Position numbers and translations under genes: made by a program
The notes under the pieces: generated by a model
What the model saw: the letters and a program-made list of their open reading frames with translations, nothing else
Database searches by the model: none
Told to the model about the DNA's origin: nothing
Shown here: positions 35,682 to 43,248 of the stretch, piece after piece
Numbering within the stretch: the first letter of the stretch is position 1
Layout: every line of letters begins with the position of its first letter
Source: Nonomuraea soli
Lineage (GTDB): Bacteria > Actinomycetota > Actinomycetes > Streptosporangiales > Streptosporangiaceae
Length of the DNA stretch: 64,000 nt
NCBI RefSeq assembly: GCF_013761175.1
Contig: NZ_JACDUR010000006.1
Span: 918,432 to 982,431 of the forward strand
Reading direction: 5' to 3'

Positions 35682-37077
35682 GCGGCCCGCCGACGACGAC
35701 CTGACACCCGAGGGCGAGCCCTCCCACGACGACGGAAGCGGGCGCGCCCACAACGCCGCGCGCCCGACTCCCGGCGACCCCTCGGGAGAGGACGCCCCTC
35801 CTGCGGGCGCCTCTCCCGCGGACGCCTCGGGCGCTGGCGTCACCGGCGAGGGAACCTCTGATGGCGGCATCTCTGACGGCGGCGCCTCTGATGATGCGGC
35901 CTCTGGCGATGTCGACCCGGGCGTCGACGCGCGGGTGGGCGCGGCCGCCGGTAGCGGTGTGCCCGTCGCCGGGCCGGCGGCGAGCGGCGGGCCGGTGTCC
36001 GCCGAGGGGGAGGACGTGGCGCTCGACACGCTGCTCGTCACCGATCCCGCGCCGCCCAAGCCGAAGCTCGGCAAGGGCAGGGCCGTCCTCATCGGCGCCG
36101 GCATCTCCGTCGCCCTGCTCGGCGGCGCCGGCTTCCTGGTCGCCAGGCCGTACGTCTCGCCCGCCGACTTCGAGGGCGGGGGCGAGGGCGCGGTGACCGT
36201 GCACATCCCGCCCGGCGCGTCGGCGTCCGACGTGGGCGAGCGGCTGGCCGACGCCGGTGTGGTCGCCAGCGCCCGCTCCTTCACCGACGTGGCCCTGGAG
36301 AAGGGCAAGGCCGAGAGCCTGCACCCCGGCCACTACAGGCTGCGCCAGGGCATGGCCGCGGTCGCGGCGCTCGACCTGCTGCTGTCGAAGGACGCCAAGG
36401 TCGTCAAGCGTGTCACCGTGCGCGAGGGCATGCGCCTGACCGAGGTCCTCGACACCCTGGCCAAGGCGACCGGTCTGCCGCTGAAGGACTTCCAGAAGAG
36501 CGGCGTGGCCCCGCCGTACGGCAAGACGCTGGAGGGCGTGCTCTTCCCCGCCACCTACGACGTGGAGCCGGGCACGACGGCCAAAGGCCTGGTCACGGCC
36601 ATGGTCGACAGGTTCCGTACGGCGGCGGCGGATTTGAGGCTTCACGAGCGGGCAGCGGCTCTGGGACTCAGACCGCTGGAGGTGCTCACCGTGGCCAGCA
36701 TCGTGCAGGCCGAGGGCGGACGCGACGCCGACTACCCCAAGATCGCCCGGGTCATCTACAACCGCCTGGCCGCGGGCACCCCGCTGCAGCTCGACACCAC
36801 GGTGCTCTACGCCCAGGGCCGTTACACGCTGCGGGTGCTGGACCGTGACACCCGGGTGCGCTCGCCGTACAACACCTACCTGCGCCCCGGCCTGCCGCCG
36901 GGCCCGATCTCCAACCCGGGGGAGAAGGCGCTGAATGCCGCTCTGTCCCCTGCCGAAGGGGATTGGTTCTGGTTTGTGACCACGGATCCGGCGCATAGAA
37001 TCACGAAATTCACTGACAAAGAGAGCGTGTTCGTGAGATACCGGGAAGAGCTGAACGAAAACCTCGGGAAGGACTGA
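35665..37077 (+). CDS. mltG: Endolytic murein transglycosylase MltG, copy 1 (long N-terminal extension)
   Basis: MltG cuts nascent glycan strands. The 470-aa product has a ~130-residue acidic Gly/Ala/Ser/Asp-rich disordered N-terminus, one transmembrane segment at about 138-158 (AVLIGAGISVALLGGAGFLVA), a LysM-like subdomain, and the YceG catalytic domain (about 270-465). Landmarks are LEGVLFPATYDVEPGT, VLTVASIVQAEGGRDADY with the presumed catalytic Glu350, IARVIYNRLAAGTPLQLDTT, and PYNTYLRPGLPPGPISNPG. GTG 35665 overlaps ruvX. A second mltG follows 211 bp later; tandem copies are unusual. Confidence 0.93.
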   Translation: MPPVSERPADDDLTPEGEPSHDDGSGRAHNAARPTPGDPSGEDAPPAGASPADASGAGVTGEGTSDGGISDGGASDDAASGDVDPGVDARVGAAAGSGVPVAGPAASGGPVSAEGEDVALDTLLVTDPAPPKPKLGKGRAVLIGAGISVALLGGAGFLVARPYVSPADFEGGGEGAVTVHIPPGASASDVGERLADAGVVASARSFTDVALEKGKAESLHPGHYRLRQGMAAVAALDLLLSKDAKVVKRVTVREGMRLTEVLDTLAKATGLPLKDFQKSGVAPPYGKTLEGVLFPATYDVEPGTTAKGLVTAMVDRFRTAAADLRLHERAAALGLRPLEVLTVASIVQAEGGRDADYPKIARVIYNRLAAGTPLQLDTTVLYAQGRYTLRVLDRDTRVRSPYNTYLRPGLPPGPISNPGEKALNAALSPAEGDWFWFVTTDPAHRITKFTDKESVFVRYREELNENLGKD

Positions 37078-37288
37078 TGGGCCGACCGGGATCGTTGATC
37101 GCCTGGCCCCGATTCCCCGACGGGGCCTGCGAACTCCCGGCGTCGCCTAACATGGCTACTCTGAGTGATAATCGCTGGTCATCTCCACGAGTCTGGCGAA
37201 CCCCCACGTTCAGCCCGGTTACCCCCACCGGTTTGGCGCATCCCCTTGACGCCGGCCCGGACAGACCGGGAGATTGGCGAGCGCACCT

Positions 37289-38398
37289 ATGAACGATCTC
37301 GACTTCGACACGATGCTCGGCAGCGAGCCCCGCGGCAGGCGGGCCGCCCGCCGCCGTCGCCGGCGTACCCGGCGCGGGCGTTTCCTGGCGCCCCTGCTCG
37401 CCTTCATCGTGCTGGCCGGCATCGTCGGCGGCGGCGGATACTACGGCTACATGGCCATCCGCGAGGCCATGGTCCCCGACGACTACAGCGGCCAGGGCAC
37501 CGGCGAGGTGACCCTCGAGATCGAGAACGGCCAGAGCGCGGCCGAGGTCGCCGACGAGCTCGTACGGCTCGGCGTGGTCAAGAGCGCGCGCGCCTTCTCC
37601 AACGCCATCGAGAGCGCGGGCAAGAGCGCCTCCCTGCAGCCCGGCACCTACAAGATGCGCAAGCAGATGTCGGCCGCCGACGCGGTCGCGATGCTCGACG
37701 CCGACAACAAGGTGACCGACACCGTGCTGGTCAAGGAGGGCCTGCGGCTCAGCAAGATCATCGAGGAGCTGGCGAAGGAGACGGGAAGGCCCGCCAAGGA
37801 GTTCCAGACGGCCGCCAAGGACCTCGAGCAGCTGGGCCTGCCCGCCTACGCCAAGAGCCTGGAGGGCTACGCCTTCCCCGCCACCTACGAGTTCCAGCCC
37901 AAGGACACGCCGACCGACGTGCTCGGCAAGATGGTCACCCGCTTCAACGAGGCCGCCGAGAAGGTCGACCTCGAGGCGGGCGCGAAGAAGCTCGGCTACA
38001 AGCCCAACGAGATCGTCATCATCGCCAGCATCGTGCAGGCCGAGGCCGGCCGCCACGAGGACATGGCGAAGATCGCCCGCGTCATCTACAACCGGCTGAA
38101 GCTGCCGATGCGGCTGCAGATGGACAGCACCACGATGTACGGGCTCAACAAGTACGGCACGCGCGCCACGCACGCCGACACCAAGTCGACCTCGAAGTAC
38201 AACACCTACTACGTCGACGGGCTCCCGGTCGGGCCGATCTCCAACCCGGGCGAGGACGCCCTGCACGCCGCGCTCAACCCCGAGCCGGGCAAGTGGCTCT
38301 ACTTCGCGGCGACCGACCCCAACAGCAACGTCACGGAGTTCGCCGAGACGATCGAGGAGTTCAGGGAGCTCGAGCGCAAACTCAACGCCAACAGCTAG
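37289..38398 (+). CDS. Endolytic murein transglycosylase MltG, copy 2
   Basis: A 369-aa paralogue of the preceding MltG with a short, very basic N-terminus (RGRRAARRRRRRTRRGRF), a transmembrane segment at about 32-52 (FLAPLLAFIVLAGIVGGGGYY), a LysM-like subdomain (VTLEIENGQSAAEVADELV), and the YceG domain: SLEGYAFPATYEFQPKDT, IVIIASIVQAEAGRHEDMAK with Glu252, IARVIYNRLKLPMRLQMDST, and VGPISNPGEDALHAALNP. Catalytic features match copy 1 but the flanking sequence is clearly diverged, so it is an old duplication. ATG 37289 is used (TTG 37274 possible). It precedes aroE by 44 bp. Confidence 0.93.
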   Translation: MNDLDFDTMLGSEPRGRRAARRRRRRTRRGRFLAPLLAFIVLAGIVGGGGYYGYMAIREAMVPDDYSGQGTGEVTLEIENGQSAAEVADELVRLGVVKSARAFSNAIESAGKSASLQPGTYKMRKQMSAADAVAMLDADNKVTDTVLVKEGLRLSKIIEELAKETGRPAKEFQTAAKDLEQLGLPAYAKSLEGYAFPATYEFQPKDTPTDVLGKMVTRFNEAAEKVDLEAGAKKLGYKPNEIVIIASIVQAEAGRHEDMAKIARVIYNRLKLPMRLQMDSTTMYGLNKYGTRATHADTKSTSKYNTYYVDGLPVGPISNPGEDALHAALNPEPGKWLYFAATDPNSNVTEFAETIEEFRELERKLNANS

Positions 38399-38442
38399 TA
38401 GTACTCTCGGTGCGTCGAGTCGGGCGTGCCGGGAGGGTGTTG

Positions 38443-39300
38443 GTGGACAAGCGGGCCGCGGTTCTGGGGTCGCCGATCGAGCACTCCCTCTCGCCCTACC
38501 TGCATCGTGCGGCCTACGCCGCGATGGGGCTCGACGGCTGGCGCTACGGTGCGGCCGAGTGCGACGAGGCCAGGCTGCCGGCGCTGCTGGCGGCCATCAG
38601 GGCCGGTGAGCCGGTGCCGGGGCTGCCGCCCGGCGGTCCCTGGGCGGGCCTGTCGCTGACCATGCCGCTCAAGCGGGCCGTGCTGCGGCTCGCCGACACC
38701 GTCTCCGAGCTGGCCGTCGAGGTGGGAGGCGCCAACACCGTCGTCTTCCGCGACGGCGGCGTCCACGGCGACAACACCGATGTCTACGGCATCGAGCGGG
38801 CCCTGGCCGAGGCGGGCGTGCCCGCTCCCTCCGGCGCCCTGGTGCTGGGCGGCGGGGCCACCGCCGCCTCCGCCCTGGCCGCGCTGCGCAACCTCGGCCT
38901 GGGGGCGGCGACGCTGGTGGTGCGCGACCGCTCGCGGGCGGGAGAGACGGTGGCCGTGGCCGAGCGGCTCGGCGTGGCGCTGCGCGTGGAGCAGTTCGAC
39001 AAGCTCGAGGCGCTGCTCGACGTCGAGCTGATGATCTCCACCCTGCCGGGACGGGCGGCCGACGTGTTCGCCCCGAGCCTGCGGGGGGTGGCCGCGCTGT
39101 TCGACGTCGTCTACTCGCCGTGGCCGACCCTGTCCGCGCAGGCCGTACGGCAGGCGGGCGGCACCGTGGTCGGCGGGTTCGAGATGCTCCTGCACCAGGC
39201 GGTGCGCCAGGTGGAGCTGATGACGGGACACGCCGAGGTGCCGGTGGAGGCCATGCGGGCGGCGGGCGAGGCCGAGATCGCCAGGCGCGCCGGGCTCTGA
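38443..39300 (+). CDS. aroE: Shikimate dehydrogenase
   Basis: AroE reduces 3-dehydroshikimate to shikimate with NADPH. The 285-aa product has the shikimate-binding SPIEHSLSPYLHRAAY (residues 9-24), the catalytic Lys in GLSLTMPLKRAVL, NTDVYGIERAL, the dinucleotide loop VLGGGATAASALAAL near residue 128, and GGFEMLLHQAVRQVELMTG near the C-terminus. GTG 38443 is preferred: GGGAGGG lies 5-6 nt upstream (38431-38437); GTG 38437 and TTG 38440 are alternatives. It is the last gene before the infC leader. Confidence 0.95.
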   Translation: MDKRAAVLGSPIEHSLSPYLHRAAYAAMGLDGWRYGAAECDEARLPALLAAIRAGEPVPGLPPGGPWAGLSLTMPLKRAVLRLADTVSELAVEVGGANTVVFRDGGVHGDNTDVYGIERALAEAGVPAPSGALVLGGGATAASALAALRNLGLGAATLVVRDRSRAGETVAVAERLGVALRVEQFDKLEALLDVELMISTLPGRAADVFAPSLRGVAALFDVVYSPWPTLSAQAVRQAGGTVVGGFEMLLHQAVRQVELMTGHAEVPVEAMRAAGEAEIARRAGL

Positions 39301-39357
39301 GGCCTCAACCGGACGATCCGCGGTCCGGGATGATTCGGCAAGCGTTCGTGGTTGTGG

Positions 39358-39588
39358 TAACGTAGCTCGTCGATCGGTCTGGCACGCCTGCCAGACGCGC
39401 AAGCGGAGGTCTCCCTCCCACCTGAGTCGCCGTGAGGTGGCCGGGTCCAGGATCACGCCGGACTTCACTCCGGGGAATCCATGCGAATGGATTCAGTGGC
39501 CCCGCATGCGCGACGTGCGGGGCTTTTCGGTTTTTCCGGAAGGCCTCCACGAGACGAGCGCGTAGGGATCGCAAACCTAGGAGGCCCC
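39358..39588 (+). promoter_or_regulatory. Promoter and structured leader of infC-rpmI-rplT with an attenuator
   Basis: A -10 hexamer TAACGT (39358-39363) begins a leader of about 220 nt. Visible hairpins: GTCTGGCA/TGCCAGAC (39377-39396, 8 bp, 4-nt loop), CCACCT/AGGTGG (39418-39440), GAATCCAT/ATGGATTC (39475-39494, 8 bp, loop GCGA), and an intrinsic-terminator-like stem CCCCGCA/TGCGGGG (39500-39522) followed by CTTTTCGGTTTTT. The last one lies 66 bp before the infC start and looks like an attenuator. Autoregulation by L20 or IF-3 through such leaders is known in other bacteria; here it is inferred. Confidence 0.65.
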
Positions 39589-40176
39589 ATCAGCACTGAG
39601 CCCCGCATCAACGAGCGCATCCGTGTGCCCGAGGTTCGCCTCGTCGGCCCCAACGGTGAGCAGGTCGGCATCGTGTCCATCCACGACGCCCTGAAGCTCG
39701 CCCAGGAGGCGGATCTCGACCTCGTCGAGGTCGCGGCCACGGCTCGACCGCCCGTGTGCAAGCTCATGGACTACGGCAAGTTCAAGTACGAGTCCGCGAT
39801 GAAGGCGCGCGAAGCGCGCAAGAATCAGGCGCACACGATCATCAAGGAGATCAAGCTCCGGCCGAAGATCGACCCGCACGACTACGAGACCAAGAAGGGT
39901 CACGTGGTGCGGTTCCTCAAGGCGGGGGACAAGGTCAGAGTCACGATCATGTTCCGCGGACGTGAGCAGTCGCGTCCCGAGCTGGGCTTCCGGCTCCTGC
40001 AGAAGCTGGCGGAGGATGTCACGGAGCTCGGCTACGTGGAGTCCCAGCCCAAGCAGGACGGCCGAAACATGATCATGTTGATCGGTCCGCACAAGAAGAA
40101 GGCCGAGGCGAAGGCCGAGAAGGCCGCCGCCAAGGCGCAGCGTGACAGCTCGGAGCTCGACGACCAGGAGTCGTGA
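39589..40176 (+). CDS. infC: Translation initiation factor IF-3 (ATC start codon)
   Basis: IF-3 checks the start codon and keeps the ribosomal subunits apart. The 195-aa product has the N-domain (EPRINERIRVPEVRLVGPNGE, ALKLAQEADLDLVEVAATA, PPVCKLMDYGKFKYE), linker, and C-domain (HTIIKEIKLRPKIDPHDYETK, ELGYVESQPKQDGRNMIMLI), with an Ala/Lys/Glu tail. The start is the rare codon ATC at 39589, placed 6 nt after AGGAGG (39579-39584), with protein homology beginning exactly there. ATT/ATC starts are characteristic of infC and allow IF-3 to repress its own translation. The longer ATG-initiated frame from 39481 runs through the terminator and is rejected. Confidence 0.93.
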   Translation: MSTEPRINERIRVPEVRLVGPNGEQVGIVSIHDALKLAQEADLDLVEVAATARPPVCKLMDYGKFKYESAMKAREARKNQAHTIIKEIKLRPKIDPHDYETKKGHVVRFLKAGDKVRVTIMFRGREQSRPELGFRLLQKLAEDVTELGYVESQPKQDGRNMIMLIGPHKKKAEAKAEKAAAKAQRDSSELDDQES

Positions 40177-40380
40177 CGCTCCGTTGGGGATAGCCTTACA
40201 GCACCCCAGCTGCCGCAAGACCTTTTGCTAGAGGCTCAACCGCCGCAACCGGGTCGGCCCCAACCACCGGCCCGGTCAGTGGCGCGGAGCGGGAGCCGAG
40301 CCACGTCTCGGCCACGAGGACGGAGAGGGCGCCCTGGCAGGCTGCCCGCTCTGTGAACGACGATTTGAGGGAGACGGCTT
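40177..40380. other. infC-rpmI intergenic region (204 bp)
   Basis: The gap is long for an operon in which rpmI usually follows infC closely. It contains GAGCCGAG/CTCGGC-type inverted repeats (about 40292-40313) and a TAGCCT hexamer (40191-40196) without a clear -35. No reading frame looks real. It may hold an internal promoter or a ribosomal-protein leader element; I cannot decide which. Confidence 0.4.
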
Positions 40381-40575
40381 ATGCCGAAGATGAAGACGCA
40401 CAGCGGTGCGAAGAAGCGGTTCAAGCTGACCGGCACTGGCAAGATCAAGCGCCGTCGCGCCGCCCGCGCGCACTACAACGAGTGGAAGTCGTCCACGCTG
40501 ACGCGCCGTCTCAAGAACGATGTCGTGGTCTCCGACAACGACCACAAGAAGATCAAGAAGCTGCTCGCTAAGTAA
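40381..40575 (+). CDS. rpmI: 50S ribosomal protein L35
   Basis: The 64-aa basic protein has the L35 signature MPKMKTHSGAKKRFKLTGTG and the C-terminal LKNDVVVSDNDHKKIKKLL. Length is normal. ATG 40381 follows GGGAGACGG. It lies between infC and rplT. Confidence 0.97.
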   Translation: MPKMKTHSGAKKRFKLTGTGKIKRRRAARAHYNEWKSSTLTRRLKNDVVVSDNDHKKIKKLLAK

Positions 40576-40600
40576 GCGCCTACCCCGGGGAGAATGAACT

Positions 40601-40984
40601 ATGGCACGCGTGAAGCGGGCGCTCAACGCCAAGAAGAAGCGCAGGGTCGTCCTCGAGCGGGCGAGCGGCTACCGTGGCCAGCGGTCGCGTCTGTACCGCA
40701 AGGCCAAGGAGCAGATGCTCCACTCGATGACCTACGCCTACCGTGACCGCAAGGACCGCAAGGGCACCTTCCGCCGCCTGTGGATCCAGCGCATCAACGC
40801 TGCGGCCCGCGCCAACGGCATGACCTACAACCGCCTGATCCAGGGTCTGCGCCTGGCGGGCGTCGAGGTCGACCGCAAGATCCTCGCCGACCTCGCGGTC
40901 AACGACAGCCAGACCTTCGCGACGCTGGTCGAGGCCGCCAAGAAGGCGCTGCCGGCCGACGTCAACGCGCCGGCCGCCGGCTGA
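40601..40984 (+). CDS. rplT: 50S ribosomal protein L20
   Basis: The 127-aa protein matches L20: MARVKRALNAKKKRRVVLER, ASGYRGQRSRLYRKAKEQML, DRKGTFRRLWIQRINAAARA, and the C-terminal LAVNDSQTFATLVEAAKKAL. In other bacteria L20 binds the infC-rpmI-rplT leader and represses the operon. ATG 40601 follows GGGGAGAATGAACT. A strong terminator comes 13 bp after the stop. Confidence 0.97.
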   Translation: MARVKRALNAKKKRRVVLERASGYRGQRSRLYRKAKEQMLHSMTYAYRDRKDRKGTFRRLWIQRINAAARANGMTYNRLIQGLRLAGVEVDRKILADLAVNDSQTFATLVEAAKKALPADVNAPAAG

Positions 40985-40996
40985 ATCAGCTGCTGA

Positions 40997-41033
40997 AGAA
41001 GGGACCCACCGACCTCCACGGTGGGTCCCTTCT
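40997..41033 (+). terminator. Strong intrinsic terminator after rplT
   Basis: AGAAGGGACCCACCG (40997-41011) and its complement (41019-41033) make a perfect 15-bp stem with loop ACCTCCA, followed by CTCCGTTTG. It separates the ribosomal operon from the TrmH gene, whose start lies only 19 bp beyond. Confidence 0.85.
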
Positions 41034-41052
41034 CCGTTTGAGGGGGACGGGT

Positions 41053-41862
41053 ATGTCTGAGCTCACCAACGTGCGCACACCGCGCGTCAAGGCCGCCAGG
41101 CGGCTGACCAAACGATCCTTCCGCGAGCAGGACCGCAGGTTCCTCGCCGAGGGGCCGCAGGCCGTGCGCGAGGCGCTGCGGCTGCCCGACGTGACCGTGG
41201 AGCTGTTCGCCACCGCCGAGGCCGAGGTGCGGCACGCCGAGCTCGTCGAGGAGGCGCGGCTGCAGGGCGCGACGGTGCACCGGGCCAGCGGCGAGGTCAT
41301 GGCCGAGCTCGCGCAGACCGTGACCCCGCAGGGCGTAGTGGCGATCTGCAGGTTCGTGCACGTGCCCCTGACCGACGCGGTCACCGCCGACGCCCGGCTG
41401 GTCGCCGTGCTCGCGCACGTGCGCGACCCCGGCAACGCCGGCACGGTCCTGCGTACGGCCGACGCCGCGGGAGCCGACTCCGTGGTCTTCACCGACGCCT
41501 CCGTCGACCCCTACAACGGCAAGTGCGTGCGCGCGAGCGCCGGGAGCCTGTTCCACCTGCCGGTGGTCATCGGCAGCCCCGTGCCGCAGGCCGTCCAGCA
41601 CCTGAAGGACAGCGGGCTGCGCGTGCTGGCCGCCGACGGCAGCGGCAAGCGCACCCTCGACGAGGTCGAGCTCGGCGGGCCGACGGCCTGGGTCTTCGGC
41701 AACGAGGCCTGGGGGCTGCCCGAGGAGGTCCTGGAGTTGTGCGACGAGGTCGTGCGGGTGCCGATCTACGGCCAGGCCGAGAGCCTCAACCTGGCCACCG
41801 CCGCGGCGGTGTGCCTCTACGCCTCCGCGCGCGCCCAGCGGCAGGCGTCCGGCCGCGCCTGA
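41053..41862 (+). CDS. TrmH/SpoU-family RNA 2'-O-ribose methyltransferase
   Basis: A 269-aa SPOUT methylase, close in layout to 23S rRNA 2'-O-methyltransferases and to the thiostrepton-resistance type. There is an N-terminal substrate-binding domain (about 1-100, RRLTKRSFREQDRRFLAEGP) and the C-terminal trefoil-knot domain with motif 1 HVRDPGNAGTVLRTADAAG (near 112), motif 2 AWVFGNEAWGLP (near 214) and motif 3 IYGQAESLNLATAAAVCLYA (near 238). The Arg, Glu and Asn catalytic-type residues are intact. ATG 41053. Its place between rplT and pheS is conserved in actinomycetes and suggests a ribosome-maturation role. Confidence 0.9.
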   Translation: MSELTNVRTPRVKAARRLTKRSFREQDRRFLAEGPQAVREALRLPDVTVELFATAEAEVRHAELVEEARLQGATVHRASGEVMAELAQTVTPQGVVAICRFVHVPLTDAVTADARLVAVLAHVRDPGNAGTVLRTADAAGADSVVFTDASVDPYNGKCVRASAGSLFHLPVVIGSPVPQAVQHLKDSGLRVLAADGSGKRTLDEVELGGPTAWVFGNEAWGLPEEVLELCDEVVRVPIYGQAESLNLATAAAVCLYASARAQRQASGRA

Positions 41863-41950
41863 GTGCGGCCTGATCACGGCGTGCCGGAGGGTCCCCGAGG
41901 GGTCGGGAAACCCGCTATTGTCGGCGTTGTAGGTCGAGGAGGGCGGTGTC

Positions 41951-43027
41951 GTGCACGGTGAAGATACCGGCGGGCGGGTGGTCGATCCCGCGTGCACGAT
42001 CGCGATCGACGACCTGCCGGACGGACTCATCGTGGCCGACGCCGACGGCGTCGTCCTGGCGGTCAACCGGGCCGCCGAGCGCCTGACCGGAGTGCGCGGC
42101 GCCGTCGGCCAGACCATGGAGGAGGCCTTCCCCTTCCGTGACCACGACGGCCGCGAGTGGTGGAAGGCCCTCGACGTCCACAGCGGTCTGCCCACCCGCT
42201 CGCGCGCGCCGGAGAAGCCGCTGCACCTGCCCGGCGGCCAGGAGCTCTACGTCGCCGCCCGGCTGGTCCGCCAGCCGTCCAGAGGCGGCGAGGTCCAGCG
42301 CGTGGCCGTCACCCTGCGCGACGGCGGCACCCGCGCCCGCCTCGAGCGCAGCAGGGCCGATCTGGTCACCACCGTCGCCCACGAGCTGCGCAGCCCACTG
42401 ACCAGCGTCAAGGGCTTCACCGCGACCCTGCTGGCCAAGTGGGAGCGGTTCACCGACGAGCAGAAGCGCGTCATGCTCGAGACGGTCAACAACGACGCCG
42501 ACCGGGTGACCCGGCTCATCACCGAGCTGCTCGACGTCTCGCGCATCGAGTCGGGGCGGCTGGAGGTGCACCGCCAGGTGGTCGACCTGGTCGCGCGCAC
42601 GCAGCGGGTGATCGCCGGGCGCGTCGCGGCGGGCGAGCCCGCCGGCCGCTTCGTCCTGACGTACGGCGACGACCTGCCCGAGATGTGGCTCGACCAGGAC
42701 AAGATCGACCAGGTGCTGTCCAACCTCGTCGAAAACGCGCTGCGCCACGGACGCGGTACGGTGACAATAGACATCGAATCCGTCGGCTGGGGAGTTGCCG
42801 TGAGCGTGCGAGACCAGGGCGAGGGCATCGCGCCCGAGCTGGCTCCGCGCGTGTTCCGGCAGTTCTGGCGCGGAAACAGCCGCCGCAGGGGCGGCACCGG
42901 GCTGGGCCTGTTCATCGTGAAGGGCCTGGTCGAGGCGCACGGCGGCACGATCACCGTGCAGCGTGCCCCCGGGGGCGGCGCCGAGTTTCGATTTACCGTG
43001 CCCACCGGCACCCCCGACTTCGCGTGA
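41951..43027 (+). CDS. Orphan PAS-domain sensor histidine kinase
   Basis: A 358-aa soluble kinase with an N-terminal PAS domain (about 15-125, LPDGLIVADADGVVLAVNRA and VAVTLRDGGTRARLE), a HisKA phosphoacceptor helix with the H-box VAHELRSPLTSVKGFTATLL (about 145), and a HATPase_c domain with N box NLVENALRHG (about 265), G1 VRDQGEGIAPE and G2 GGTGLGLFIVKGLVEAHGG. No transmembrane segment, so it senses a cytoplasmic signal. No response regulator is adjacent. GTG 41951 follows AGGAGGG. A hairpin follows the gene. Confidence 0.92.
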   Translation: MHGEDTGGRVVDPACTIAIDDLPDGLIVADADGVVLAVNRAAERLTGVRGAVGQTMEEAFPFRDHDGREWWKALDVHSGLPTRSRAPEKPLHLPGGQELYVAARLVRQPSRGGEVQRVAVTLRDGGTRARLERSRADLVTTVAHELRSPLTSVKGFTATLLAKWERFTDEQKRVMLETVNNDADRVTRLITELLDVSRIESGRLEVHRQVVDLVARTQRVIAGRVAAGEPAGRFVLTYGDDLPEMWLDQDKIDQVLSNLVENALRHGRGTVTIDIESVGWGVAVSVRDQGEGIAPELAPRVFRQFWRGNSRRRGGTGLGLFIVKGLVEAHGGTITVQRAPGGGAEFRFTVPTGTPDFA

Positions 43028-43078
43028 GCTTCCAGTCGGCCCGGTGGGCTCCTCCGACTCGCACCTCCGCGCCGGCCT

Positions 43079-43105
43079 GAGGCTCCACGCACCAGCGTGG
43101 GCCTC
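43079..43105 (+). terminator. Hairpin after the histidine kinase gene
   Basis: GAGGC-T-CCACGC (43079-43090), loop ACCA, GCGTGG-GCCTC (43095-43105): an 11-bp stem with one bulged T. It is followed by a direct repeat of CTCCGCCCGCGG (43103-43114 and 43122-43133). Probably separates the kinase from pheST. Confidence 0.6.
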
Positions 43106-43207
43106 CGCCCGCGGATCGCGGCTCCGCCCGCGGTCCCCGAAGGCGGCGCGGTGAAGGTTTTCCACAGCCGCCCACGGTGCGGCGCAGTCCCTTCGGCGTG
43201 ACCCGGC

Positions 43208-43213
43208 TAGACT
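43208..43213 (+). promoter_or_regulatory. Probable -10 element of the pheST promoter
   Basis: TAGACT (43208-43213) fits TANNNT and lies 35 bp before the pheS TTG start, giving a short leader. No good -35 is seen. There is no leader peptide or T-box-like structure. Confidence 0.45.
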
Positions 43214-43248
43214 CGGGTCCGCTCAAGCCCTGGATACGGAGCTAAGTC

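Noticed and set aside
39481..39588. ATG-initiated 36-residue extension of IF-3
   Set aside because: It passes through a perfect hairpin and a U-tailed terminator, and an ideal Shine-Dalgarno with ATC lies downstream where homology begins.
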